Assembly: GCF_949987515.2 (NCBI RefSeq)
Contig: NC_082696.1
Coordinates: forward strand, 692,001-756,000
Direction: 5' to 3'
Origin: Delphinus delphis
Taxonomy: Eukaryota > Chordata > Mammalia > Artiodactyla > Delphinidae
DNA: 64,000 bases
In this document: piece by piece, positions 21,661-31,724 of the stretch
Numbering within the stretch: the stretch's first letter is position 1
Layout of the letters: the number at the start of each line of letters is the position of its first letter
Position numbers and translations under genes: made by a program
The notes under the pieces: model-generated
Databases searched by the model: none
The model's input: the letters and a program-made list of their open reading frames with translations, nothing else
What the model was told of the DNA's origin: nothing

Positions 21661-22104
21661 GGTGAGTGTAGGGTTCATCTCCAGGTCACAGGTGCTCATC
21701 TCTTCCCCAGGCTCGAACAACCTCTGGCCTATGAATGGGCCTGTTTGGGGCTGGGGTGAGACAGAGGGGAGCAGAGGGAATTTCGGCGCTGAGCACCCAC
21801 TGTACTCACTCCTTTTCTGAGCCCCGCCCTCAGCTCTGAGTCTTCGGCTTCGTGCCGGGCCACAAGCAGGGACCACTCGTACTGTCTCTTTCCCGTGGTC
21901 CTAGCAGATTAGTGATAATAATGCAACCATGTGAGCTACAGCTGAGCAGCCACTGGAGCCCCCAGAAGGTCAAATGCTGAATGTCAGCCTGGAGGAGAAA
22001 GGGCCCCAGGGTCCCAACACTTTCCAGGGACACAGAGTCCAGCCAGGAGTGCCAGCTATGCAGAGTCTTGCAACAAGTGTCACCGAGGGGAGGAAAAAGC
22101 ACTT
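21661..22104. other. Spacer between two minisatellites
   Basis: About 440 bp of non-repetitive DNA separate the 14-bp and 20-bp arrays. No exon or interspersed repeat was recognised. Confidence 0.5.
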
Positions 22105-22490
22105 CCAAGAAGGCCGGCAGGATAGGGAATGGGCCAACAGGACAAGGGACAGGCCAGCAGGACAGGGGATGGACCAGCAGGACAGGGGATGGGCCAACAG
22201 GACAAGGGACAGGCCAGCAGGACAGGGGACGGGCCAGCAGGACAGGGGATGGGCCAACAGGTTAGAGGACAGGCCAGCAGGACAGGGGACGGGCCAGCAG
22301 GACAGGGGATGGGCCAACAGGTTAGAGGACGGGCCAGCAGGACAGGGGATGGGCCAGCAGGACAGAGGATGGGCCAGCAGGACAGGGGATGGGCCAGCAG
22401 GACAGGGGATGGGCCAACAGGACAGGGGATGGGCCAGCAGGACATGGGACGGGCCAGCAGGACAGGGGATGGGCCAGCAGGACACCTGAA
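22105..22490 (+). repeat. 20-bp minisatellite (GGACAGGGGATGGGCCAGCA)
   Basis: About 18-19 tandem copies of a 20-bp unit are present. Variants occur at fixed places: GGCCAACA against GGCCAGCA, GACAAGGGAC against GACAGGGGAT, and GGTTAGAGGAC at three places, always after a GGCCAACA unit. These variants occur in an ordered pattern in the first two thirds, which shows block-wise amplification. Three units make 60 nt, so each frame repeats every 20 codons. Frames of 171 and 196 codons (+) and 171 and 151 codons (-) stay open, and these are repeat products. The plus strand has GGGG and GGG runs close enough for possible G-quadruplex formation. Confidence 0.95.
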
Positions 22491-23637
22491 GCCTGGCAGT
22501 GCTTCAAGAGGAGCTAGAAGAGAACAGGGCATCACTCAGCTTCCCCCCGGTCCCCTCTGTCCACCCACCCATCCCCCTGGAAAGGTCATGATTGGCAGGT
22601 CCAGCTGGGGAGGCTGCTGCAGGTCTGGCCCTCCGTGCTGTCCTGACAGATGTTTTAATCTACTGTTTGAAGAACGACTTCTGCACAGCTCTGCTGTTCA
22701 AACATCTGTTTCTGTTTAGAATGACGGAGGGTTTCAAATGGTGCTGGCTGTGCTGCCCGGGAATTGTTTAAACGGCGACCTCGTTGCTTACTTTGCGTTA
22801 CAGCCAGGGGAGGATTTACTGCGGGCAGGCTGGACATAATTTTAAGCTCTGTAAAATAGATCATTCATTTCAAAAAAATATGCGAACAGTTTAGCTTCCT
22901 AAATACATCCTTTTTGAAAGGCATCCAGGGAGCAAGAAGCTTTCAGAACCGCTCATGTTCTAACCCCTCACAGCCCTTGTAACGGAGCCTCTCTGACTTT
23001 ACCTTGTGGCCGTTACACCCACCCTGCCCCGGCTCAACCGTCACAGCCAGAGCTCGGAGGGTCCCGCAGCAGGACGAGAGCCCAGCACGGCTGCGTGAAG
23101 GCTGGGGGGCCCTTCTCCATCCCACAGATCTGACCGTCTTTCTTGCCGGGCTCAGACGGTTGCCCACCTGAGTCTGTTCTTATTTGTCTACACGTCCCCA
23201 GAGCTTAGCACCCATGAGATGTGAGACAGACGTTGAAATAATTAGGAATCTCTTTCCGCATAACTTTGAATATGGGAACAGCAAGAGGTGTTTATAGGTA
23301 ATTCCTGAGCGCACCAGGCAAGGGGATCCTTTTCCTCCATCTATAAACTGGGTGTTTAACCACGTTGGAAAGACGGGAAAAGAAGATATTTGCCGAATGG
23401 CTCGATATGCTCGGTGCTTCCCCGTCACCATAAAGGAACTGAGGACCTTGATACGGTGCTGGGCCAGCACTGCACACGTCCCTCCTCGGGCATCGTCCCG
23501 GACACCCTGCGCTGGGACAACCATTCTGCGGAGGGAAACAAAAGGCCCCGGGAGCCGAGGATCCAGCGGGGCCCCGCCGCTCACAGAGGGGCCTCAGACC
23601 CCCTCCCACTGTCCAGGCCCTGGACCACACCACGGAG
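22491..23637. other. Unique DNA; candidate conserved block at 22650-22880
   Basis: The part 22650-22880 is AT-balanced and has preserved CpG in 'gtttaaacggcgacctcg' and 'actttgcgttacagcc'. It has the look of a noncoding element under constraint, which is a guess from composition alone. No exon was recognised. The minus frame at 23180-23584 has no domain. 'ttcctccatctataaactggg' at about 23333 may be a MIR trace. Confidence 0.35.
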
Positions 23638-23697
23638 GCCGTGGGATTCTAACTCAGATCTGCTTGGCACCAAAGCCCACTCTATTTCTAGTAAAAC
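23638..23697 (-). repeat. MIR SINE 5'-part remnant, antisense
   Basis: 'gtgggattctaactcagatctgcttggcaccaaagcccactc' matches the reverse complement of the MIR start, which reads on that strand as 'gtgggattcgaacccaggtctgtctggctccaaagcccatgctc'. Only about 60 bp are recognisable. Confidence 0.7.
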
Positions 23698-24835
23698 CCA
23701 CCAAAGCTTAGAGCACGTAATAAAAAATTGTATATCTGGGCAATGTCTTTGGGGACTGTTCTGAGAAGGAACACGTTTTACTTTTAAATTAGTAGACAAT
23801 GCATCTTTATCTTCTCAGTTTTCCCACGTATATGGAAAGCTGCAGAAGCAGAGACGCAGTTTCTCTGCCGTGAATGACGGCCTTTGACGGCTGAGCTGCG
23901 GGAGGTGGGCTAGCGCCCCGAGGGCCGCCCGGCATGTGCGGCTGTGAGATGCTCACACCGAAACGTTCCATCCTTCCTTTGCCTTCTCCTCCGCCCACCC
24001 TCCTCGTCCCTCCCCCAGGGCAGGTGGACAGCGGTGCGGTGCCTGCCTGGCCGACACCACCCAGTGAGCTCCGCACCCTGGCTTCCAAGCGCGGGACGGA
24101 GCGCCCGTCCTTCCACCCCACGCCCCCCGGAGACCGTCCACTCTGCCCAGAGCCCACCCTCTGGCCGGTGGTGACCGGCTCCGCAGAGCAAGCTTGCCTC
24201 ATCCCCGCAGACCCCGGGCCCGTCCTGGCTGGGACCTAGGTCCAGCCGGGGATGGGGAGAGTGCCCATCCGCTCCCCGAAGGGCTCAGATGAAAGTACTC
24301 AGTCTCTATAGAAAACGAGCACAAGTGTCTGCACTGTGCCTGGGACGACGGCGTCAGGCAACGAGCTGCCCTTCCCGAGGAGACTCGTCAGGGGAAGTGT
24401 CCTGGGGGGACACAGGCTGCACCCCTGGGAAGGAACGCTCCCCCAGTTAGTAAAGCGGCTCGAGTTGGGAGGGGGTCCTTCCTGCTTGACGAGCGCTGAG
24501 GGCCCAGGGACTGCAGGGGTCTCCCCGTGATCTGGGCCCCGTCCCCGAGGCAGCCGTGCAGGGCAGCCCAGGCCACGAACCAGCAGCGCCTCCACAAGAA
24601 CCCCCCAGGGGGCCCATGTGGGTCCAGCTCTATTTGTTAGAGATGTGCAGTGCCAAGGACTCCAGTGCATTCGGTTCACTCAAGCAGAAAATGAAGCTCT
24701 TGTGACGAAGGGGCGCCGGGGGCAGTGAGGGAGTGTGACAACACCAGCAAACTCAGCCGTGTGGTCTGCACGCGGCCTGGGCGAAGCAGGGCACTGAGTC
24801 TTTACCTCGGCCACTAAACGGCCAATTCTAGGTGA
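23698..24835. other. GC-rich unique DNA, no gene recognised
   Basis: No exon or repeat was recognised. Overlapping frames at 23807-24239 on both strands are chance-like. Confidence 0.5.
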
Positions 24836-24837
24836 CC

Positions 24838-25255
24838 AGCTGTGGAGTTTTATTTGTATAAAATACTTAGTACCCTATAATTAAATTTTTTGATAATTAA
24901 AGATATAGCTTTAGTTACATAATTAACTATTAAATATGAAATAATTGGTATTAATTAACATAATTAACTAATTTGCATTTTTCTATTTTTACTGTATAAT
25001 TTTGAATATTTAGAAGAAATATATACTCTGAAGCAAAATAATTTTTAGAATATTTTGTTTCTTTATATTTAATTTTTTGATGTTTATTTTATGTATTCAG
25101 ACTTGGGCCTTATAAATGCAATTCCATTTTTCATCCTAATTTAGATCACTAATGTCAATAGAACATAAATGACGTGAAAATCTTGATTTTTAGCAACATA
25201 GTTTTTGCAAAATATACAAAACTGTATGAATTTTGTACGCCTTTAGTTTGTATAA
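24838..25255. other. AT-rich island
   Basis: About 400 bp of strongly A+T-rich DNA sit abruptly inside GC-rich sequence, with repeated TAATTAAC/TTAATTAA-like motifs (24875-24970) and few C or G. I could not match it to L1, an LTR or a DNA transposon. It could be a decayed AT-rich transposon, a matrix-attachment-like region, or a homeodomain-site-rich element. No ORF of note is present. Confidence 0.6.
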
Positions 25256-26090
25256 TCCGGGCATTAGCAGCCCGTGGACAGAACACCTGAGAGTGCACAA
25301 CAGTCATTGAATCCAGTTGTCTTTGCTACTTTGCCAGTTTTCATCATATATATTAAGTATGATCACCTTTGTGTGTGCATTTCTGGTTCTCCATGTGGAA
25401 AGACAGAAACGCTTTATCTGACAGCTGGTTGACCCAGTTTATGACTTTCCAGTCCTTACACATGTGCCACTCGGCCTCCGCTCTACTCTGGGCCCACACC
25501 CAGGGCAGCCTAGACATTGGAATAAATCTACTTGAAACTTTACTTTTCCTTCCTGGTATCATTCAGTAGCTTAAGAGTCCAAGGAGCCTCTCCCTCTCCA
25601 GCTGGAGGAGCCTGAGTCCTCCGGCCCGTGTCTGGGAAAGGGGGCCCTTGGTGGACAGGAAACTCTTTCTAAAGCTGGGGGGCGGAGGCCGGCTGGCAGC
25701 CGCGCTCACAGAGCTTGACTCACACACCTCCCTGCGCTCCTTTCAAGGTGTGTAGAAATCGGGAGTCTGGGTGGACTGAGGCCCAGTGGAGGGTGAGGCT
25801 CCCCCAGACCTGGAGGAGGAGGGCCCTGAGCAGGTGGCCGGCAGCTGCGGCTCCAGTCCCCGCACTGCGGCCCCTGGTGCCCGGACAAGCCCCTGTGCCC
25901 TCGCCGCCAGTGTGTGCACGGCAAGGGCAAGGCTTACTTGCAGTTTCACAGTTTAGTTAGATAAGCCTCATTCGGATGGAGTCTGTACAGGGAGATACAG
26001 AGGCGTATGAACCTGAACTAAGTCAAATGCTTCGGAAAGATCCCACGGAGAAAACTCCCCAACAGTTCACACCAGCGCAGGCGCGGATGA
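25256..26090. other. Unique DNA, no gene recognised
   Basis: Opposed 66- and 69-codon frames at 25353-25569 and the GC-rich frames at 25706-25960 show no domain. No repeat was recognised before the minisatellite at 26092. Confidence 0.5.
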
Positions 26091-26091
26091 G

Positions 26092-26368
26092 ACAGCTGTA
26101 GACGACGGAGGGGGACAGTCACAGCTGTAGATGATGGAGGGGGACAGTCACAGCTGTAGATGATGGAGGGGGGAACAGTCACAGCTGTAGATGATGGAGG
26201 GGGGACAGTCACAAACGTAGATGACGGAGGGGGGACAGTCACAGCTGTAGATGATGGAGAAGGGGAACAGTCACAAAGGTAGATGATGGAGAGGGGGACA
26301 GTCACAAAGGTAGATGATGGAGAGGGGGAGTCACAAATGTAGATGATGGAGGGGGACAGTCACAAAGC
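26092..26368 (+). repeat. 29-32 bp minisatellite, nine copies
   Basis: Nine copies of a unit based on 'acagctgtagatgatggagg' plus 'gggacagtc' occur. The first six mostly carry AGCTG after ACA and the last three carry AAAGG or AAATG. Copy 5 has AAACG. Length varies in the G run (5 to 7) and by A insertions. The order of variants suggests growth from one end. The minus frame of 95 codons through it (Ser/Pro/Thr/Val-rich) is a repeat product. Confidence 0.95.
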
Positions 26369-27655
26369 TGAGTCGTCTGCACGGCGGCAGCTTTTGCTCC
26401 GCCCGGGGCCACCTGACCACATTCAAACGACTCCATCTCACCATAAAATGGTCGGATTAAACGGATGGTTGGACGCGGAAATGGCTCAGCGGGTGGGAGG
26501 ACAGATGGTCGGATGCAGTGATGAGCTGGTAAATGTTTGACAACCTGCTCCCTGAAGAGAAGGGAGGCCTGATGGCTAGCATTCGCCGGAGTGCGTGGTG
26601 TCGGGGAACCCGTCACGGCCAGCTTCACGCCCGAGCGTGAGGCCTCTGGGCGAAGAGTTGGATGAGATGCACACGGCGCGCGGTCCGCCTGGCGAGCGGG
26701 GCAGCCGCTGCAGCCCCCGCCAGTCACGGAAGTGACGGCCGCAGACGTGGATGCACGTTCTTGGGGAGACCCCTTCGCGGCTGCAGGGAAAGGCTGCGGG
26801 AAGCCGCTGAAGGAAACCATGGCCCGGCCACGTCAGAGCCGCCGGCTCTCCAGTGTCATGTCTCAGCAGGGTCGCAGCTGCCCTCCCGCCAGCGCCTCGT
26901 GTTCGGTGAGGACCCCAGGCCGTCTTGACCAGGCACTTTATCCACTCACCCTCGGTCACTCACTAAAGTCCTCCCGTCACCAGGCACCTTTCTTCCAGAA
27001 CCTCCTGTGTCACCCCTCCCTCCGGCCTGACTTAGACAGCGCCAGGCCCGCCGCCGGAGTCTGAGAACCTGGAGATGCCACGTAGCACCGACGAGGCCAC
27101 TTTGTAAGTGAGGTTGAGACTTGGAAGCTGTTTGTTTTCTGTTTTTTTTTTTTTCTCTTGGCTCACTGGGAGCTGTTCTTGATTCCCAGAGATAAGCGGT
27201 ATGAAAGCGAAACACAGACTTCAGAAATGTCCAGACCTTTTCTGGGAAAAAACCTGGGCTCTGTTTGCTTTCCTTTTCTTCTTAAAGGAATTTGAAAGAG
27301 GAAGAAGGTGCCGCAGGCGCAGGTCCGGCCGGGTGGGAGCAGCGAAGAGGGGGGCGTCTGTCTCGGCCGCCCTTCTCCCTGCGTGGGTCTGGAAAGTCTG
27401 TGACAGGCCGGGGGAGCTGGCCAAGGGGTGGAGGCCTACGGGGGGCCTCGGGTCCCTCAGCAGCCCAGGCCTTTTGGTGGCAACGGCGCACACGAGGCTG
27501 AGCCGCACAGGGAGGCCCTGGAACCCGAAGTCTGCACGTCTGTGGCCCCGAGATAAATGGAGCGGCGGGTCTGGCTGGGACTTGCGGTGGCCAAACGCAA
27601 GGCGTGTTGTATACAAGAGGCTGGATCTCACAGTCCTGGCTTCAGATTCCCCCTC
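26369..27655. other. GC-rich unique DNA, no gene recognised
   Basis: The frames at 26302-26820 (-), 26732-27064 (+) and 27201-27662 (+) are mutually overlapping and without domains. A T12 run lies at about 27141-27152. CpG is moderate at 27300-27420. Confidence 0.5.
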
Positions 27656-27900
27656 GCTGTGATCAATAACGTGTCATATGTAACTAAGACAAACGCCGCC
27701 GCATAATGGCCCCGTGTTTATGGAGTCAATGTATGGCTTGTAGGGAACTCCTTGGCGTTGTTTGTGCGCCGTATAAATATTTTAAGGTTGTGCCAGTAAC
27801 AGGAGTCTCTGTGTATGTTACACAGAGTTCTCTTTTATCCGGTTTGGAGAAGTCGGTCCAAGGAGCGGATGCATATTGTCCAAACAAACATTTGTTTCCT
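27655..27900. promoter_or_regulatory. Candidate conserved noncoding element
   Basis: This 245-bp block differs from its GC-rich surroundings: it is balanced in base composition and repeat-free, and it keeps CpG in AT-rich context (aacgccgccgcataatgg, tgtgcgccgtataaatat). It ends in AAACAAA-CA-TTTGTTT (27882-27897), two opposed forkhead/SOX-like half sites. These are features often seen in developmental enhancers. Function is inferred only, and conservation could not be tested. Confidence 0.3.
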
Positions 27901-29954
27901 CCTCCAGCCGGCTGGGTGGACTGCCGTCCCCCCGCTCCCCAGGGAGACGGGCGGCCCCAGCGTCTGTTCACCGGTGGGGAGCCACTGGGCCGGGATCCTG
28001 TGGTGTGTGTGTGGTGTGTGGTGTGTCTCATGGTGCGTGGTACTCTCTGCTATGAATGGAACATCTGTGGATGGAATTTCAATTAACAATGAAAAACTTT
28101 CAGCCGCCCTCGAGTCCAGCTCCCGGTGCCCGTGTGCTGGTGAAGTCCTACGACCATCTCACAAGGCACACTTCAGCCGCTGAAAGGGGAACGTAAGGCT
28201 GACGTCAAGCTTCCCAGATACAAGGAGGAGACGGTCCACGTGCCCGTGAGCCCATCCTGGCCCCTCCTTCTCCAGGCTCGCCGTGCCAGGCGAGGCCTCC
28301 CCACGTGTTGGGCTCCTTGGGACACGCTCCTTCCGGAAGCGCTGGGAAAGGCAGGTGCTGGCTGCAAACCCAGACCTGTCATGTCGTTCAAGGGACTGGA
28401 ATCAGCTTCCAAAGGAAGCCTGGGTCTGGAGCAGGTGGAACCAGCCCAGGAGGAAAAGCAGCCCGGCGGGTCTGTGGACCCCCCGCTGGGCAGCACGAGC
28501 ACCAGGGGGTCCAGCAGCCGCGCCGAGCTGTTCACACGCTGGCAGGGGCGGGGGGCCCGGGCGGGGTGAGATGGGGAGAGGGAGGGTCTGGCCTTCGGCG
28601 GAGGGAGGTGTGAGGAGGCCCCAGAGGAGGAAGAGGGTGGGTGGGTGCGTGGAGGACAGGGGCGTGGAGTCCCTGGGAAAAGGCTGCAGAGGACAGAGGC
28701 TGGGAGCAGCCCCCAGGCCCTGTGAGAGCGGCCCACACCCTGGGCTCTGTGGGCGCAGACGGCTCCTCCACCAGCGTCCTCCCCGGAGGCCCTCGGGGGA
28801 GCCTCGCTGCCCTAAGACGCAACATCTCCATTTCCACGCGGCCCGAGAGGCAGCCAGTCTTCATCCTGTTAGAACAGACATGACTTAGGACATAACCGAG
28901 AGCCACCTGGGACCAAACAAACGACAGGGCTGAGAGTCAGCATCGCAGTGCAAAAGAGGGCGGCTGCAACCCGCACTCCTCAACCAGAGATTTGGAAAGA
29001 GCTCCCCAAGGTCACGTGCCCGAGCTCCGTCCCCTGGAATGAGCTCACACGCCTTGGAGCCCCCCCAAGTGTAGACGCGTTTCCTGAACTTCAGCCCCAT
29101 TTCTTCCGTCCTATCCCAGACAACGCCTCTTCCTGCCTCCAGCGCATTGACTGGATGGAAATGGGCTGAAAAGAGCAGGGCCGCCTGAGGCGGCTGGACC
29201 CAGACGGCAGATGCTGGGCCCTCGCCATCACCCGCCCGGGCCGCCCCCCCGAGCCCAGTGCCCTCTCACAGGTGAACAGAAGGCAGGGACAGGAGGCAGA
29301 GAGCACGAGTCACCCTGAAAGAGAAGCAGATGAGACACGTCAGGCCGGGGACACTCCACCCCTCGCGTGGTTCACCCTCGCAGGCGGGGGTCCCTCCTCA
29401 GGCAGGGCTGGGGGTCCCTCGTGAGCAGGGTGCTGGCTTTCCTCTAGGACAGGGCCTGCCACCCACTTGCACCATGAACAGGGCAGAGCACGTGCGTGTG
29501 GCCCGTCAGCCTGGCCTCGGAGTCAGGCGGTTGTGACAGAGGCTGTACGTCCATGAATCCTGAAATACTGACCATCTGGACATTTGTGGGAAAGCCATGC
29601 ACAGCCACTGTGTTCCTGTGGTTTAGAGAGGGGACCTCTAGTCCCTGGGACGCAGCCAGACGGTGCCTGACCACATGGCCCCAGACTTTCTTCCTGAGCC
29701 CGTCCTGGTCCCACACCCAGCGGAGAAGGGCGTGTGCAGGCTGAGACCCCCTGGACGCAGGCCCTGGGCAGCCGCAGCTGCCTCCTCGTCGGCCGGGTTC
29801 TGTTCCACCGGTGTCGTCGGTCTGCTCGAGCTTTTCCCCAGGAGCACCTGCACGCATTTCCTGATGCTCAGCCCTCCAGGCAATTGGCTCGTCCGTCGCA
29901 ACTTGGGCCCTGCTCACCCTCTGTGATCAGGGAGGGTGTCTGCTGCTCAGACAG
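27901..29954. other. GC-rich unique DNA, no gene recognised
   Basis: A TG-rich stretch lies at 28001-28028. A CTCF-like core (gagcaccagggggtccag) lies at about 28497-28514, which is too weak alone to annotate as a site. Overlapping frames of up to 201 codons at 28173-28906 and 29444-29926 are chance-like. No interspersed repeat was recognised. Confidence 0.45.
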
Positions 29955-30027
29955 CGGACGGGAGCTGAGAGGTGGTGGACCCCTCTGTCCACTTGCACAC
30001 AGTAGGCACTTAATAAATGCCTGGTGC
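29955..30027 (+). repeat. L2/MIR 3'-tail remnant
   Basis: 'cacacagtaggcacttaataaatgcctgg' is the familiar 3' tail of L2/MIR-type repeats ('cacatagtaggcgctcaataaatgtttgg'). It is followed by an A9 run. Only the terminal part is clear. Confidence 0.6.
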
Positions 30028-30640
30028 TCAAAAAAAAACCCTGCTCCAGCCTCTGCGGTGGGCAGAGTGCCCCCTGGCAGGTGGCAAATCCTAGCTTGCA
30101 CCCTGAGGCTCAAACAGCCAGGAGGCACCAGGCTGGAGCGCAGAAGCACCTGCTCAGGTACCGGCCTCTCAGCGGAAAACCAGGTGAGCACAGGTGTGAC
30201 TAGACGCAGGCGTCTGGGCCCCCTCCTGACTCAGCAAAACCACACCCCTCCTTCCCTCCCCTGGGGCGGCCCCCACCCACTCCCTGGTGCTCCCCTGGTG
30301 CCGTCACCCCACCTCCACCCGGAAAGGCCGATCTGGACCCTGGGGATCCTGGGTCAGATTCCTGGAGGCCCTTCATGCCAGAGAGCTTCTCTACGCCAGG
30401 CCTCCGCCCACCGTCCTGCTCGCTGATTAAACCTCCAAGTCCAGCCGTCCTGAGCGACCTGGGCCCTTCCAGGCGGACCTGTCACCCTGGAAGCTTCTGC
30501 ACTAGAGCCGACTCTCCCTGGCTGTGAGGGTGCAGGGAAAGCGAGCCATGGCGGCTGTGAGACCCTAACTCTACGGGTTTCCTGTGAAGCCAGGCGCCAC
30601 GGGGCACTGGACACAGGGTACCTGCCCCTCTGCTCCATGT
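30028..30640. other. GC-rich unique DNA, nothing recognised
   Basis: The plus frame ending at 30426 (230 codons) and the minus frame at 30354-30722 overlap and have no domain. No repeat was recognised. Confidence 0.5.
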
Positions 30641-30642
30641 AA

Positions 30643-30795
30643 GGCTGGGCGTGTGTGCCTGTGCGTGCACGTGTGTCAGTGCACTGTGCGTGTGGACGCA
30701 CATGTGAGTGTGTGTGCCCCACATGTGCACGCGCGGTGCACGCATGTTTGCATGTTGGTGCACATGTGCACGCGTATGGACTTGTGTCAGTGCCG
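30643..30795. repeat. Degenerate TG/CG alternating tract
   Basis: About 150 bp of mostly alternating purine-pyrimidine sequence, with many GTGTG, GCACGTG, CACATGTGCACGCG and ATGTGCACG pieces, lies here. Self-complementary pieces such as CACATGTGCACGCG and GTGCACATGTGCAC are frequent. Such tracts are prone to Z-DNA and cruciform formation. The plus frames of 284 and 237 codons start in this tract and are not supported as genes. Confidence 0.85.
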
Positions 30796-31603
30796 CCTGT
30801 ACAGATGGAGCCGCAGTGCTCCTGGAGCCAATGCAGAGAAAGGAAAGGGAGGCCAGGCGAGGGGAAGGGCTCAGCCTGCCGGGCGGCTACTCACAGACCC
30901 AACACCCCAGCGGCCTTTGGCTCCAGCCCAGGGATGCCCTGGGCCGTGGGGGAGTGAGGGCTGTGCTGGAGCATCGGAGGCCCTGGGATGGACGGGCAGG
31001 AGGACGGCCCTGCTCACAGCACGTGCTGTGCAGGACCCCTCCCAGCAGCCCACCTCAGGGCCTCCCGGTGCACACGTGGGAAGGGTCAACACTCGCTCAC
31101 GTGTGGCGCCGAGGCCAGGGCACCGGCGGGGACAGCTGGGTGTGTCTTCAGGCCACACAGCCTCTTGGCTCCGTGACCTTGGGCAATGCTGGCAGTTGGG
31201 ATGTGCAGCCTTTCCAGGCTTTCTGCAAGGACGAGATGAGACGTCCAGCAAGTCGCAGTGCCCACGTGCAGGGCCAGCGGGGCCAGCGCCCCGTCTCCTC
31301 TGCTCCTCCCGGGGCCCCGCCTCCCACCTCCGCACAGATGCGTACTCACACCCGCACGCACCTTCACGCTCGCGCACTGTCGGCCACACCCTCCGAAGAC
31401 AGGCCACCCGGCATCCGGTAGCAAAGCAGACCGTGTGAGTCCTGCGGCCACACTGGCCTGGAGCCCAGGCACCACAGCCTCTTCTCAGCTCCCTGAGCTG
31501 CAGGGGCGAAGCCAGCAGTGCAGATGTGGGCCCAGACCCAGGGCCGCTGGGCCCTTCGATGGTCCTTCCATCATCTGGAACCATCCACCGTGTCTCCCTT
31601 CAG
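30796..31603. other. GC-rich DNA upstream of the candidate exon
   Basis: Apart from the possible MIR at 31155-31240, no feature is clear. The plus frame that contains the candidate exon is open from 31258. Its part upstream of 31604 has low-complexity, chance-like composition (Pro/Ala/Ser/Arg) and is better read as intron. A pyrimidine tract lies just before 31604. Confidence 0.45.
31155..31240 (+). repeat. Possible MIR core remnant
   Basis: 'ggctccgtgaccttgggcaatgctgg' and 'gcaaggacgagatgagac' recall MIR 'agctgtgtgaccttgggcaagttac' and 'gaggattaaatgagat'. The piece is short and GC-rich, so this is tentative. Confidence 0.4.
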
Positions 31604-31724
31604 ATCTGCCAGATTGGCTGGAGTCGGAGCTGCCCCTGCTTGAGGTTCTGAATAACAAAATGCAAACCAGGGTGATGCAGACACGGAACTCCCTGAGGAC
31701 CGTCCGCCGAGGGGAGAACCAGAT
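31604..31724 (+). CDS. Candidate internal coding exon, gene unidentified
   Basis: The 121-nt segment is preceded by a pyrimidine-rich acceptor (tgtctcccttcag, AG at 31602-31603) and followed by a near-consensus donor (AGAT|gtaaga, GT at 31725). In the open frame it enters with the last two bases of a split codon and leaves after two bases of another, so it can only be internal. It reads LPDWLESELPLLEVLNNK, then a Met/Gln/Thr/Arg-rich part ending RRGENQ. The peptide is hydrophilic, amphipathic and probably helical, unlike the Pro/Arg/Gly-rich chance frames around it. The frame stops 2 nt past the donor, as an intron would. I do not recognise the protein, and no partner exon was found. It could be chance or a pseudoexon. 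Confidence 0.35.

Noticed and set aside
20723..21820. 365-codon plus-strand frame, the longest in the window
   Set aside because: Most of it is translation of the 14/25-bp minisatellite (Ser/Pro/His/Leu units). No domain is seen outside the repeat.
21970..22719. 171-196 codon frames on both strands
   Set aside because: They are translation of a 20-bp tandem repeat, periodic every 20 codons on each strand.
28497..28514. CTCF-like core (gagcaccagggggtccag)
   Set aside because: Several similar weak cores occur in this GC-rich window (for example near 52020 and 54414). One partial match is not enough to annotate.
30584..31438. 284-codon plus frame beginning in the TG-rich tract
   Set aside because: The Cys/Val/His-rich start reflects the GTGTGC repeat and the rest is chance-like. 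No domain was seen.
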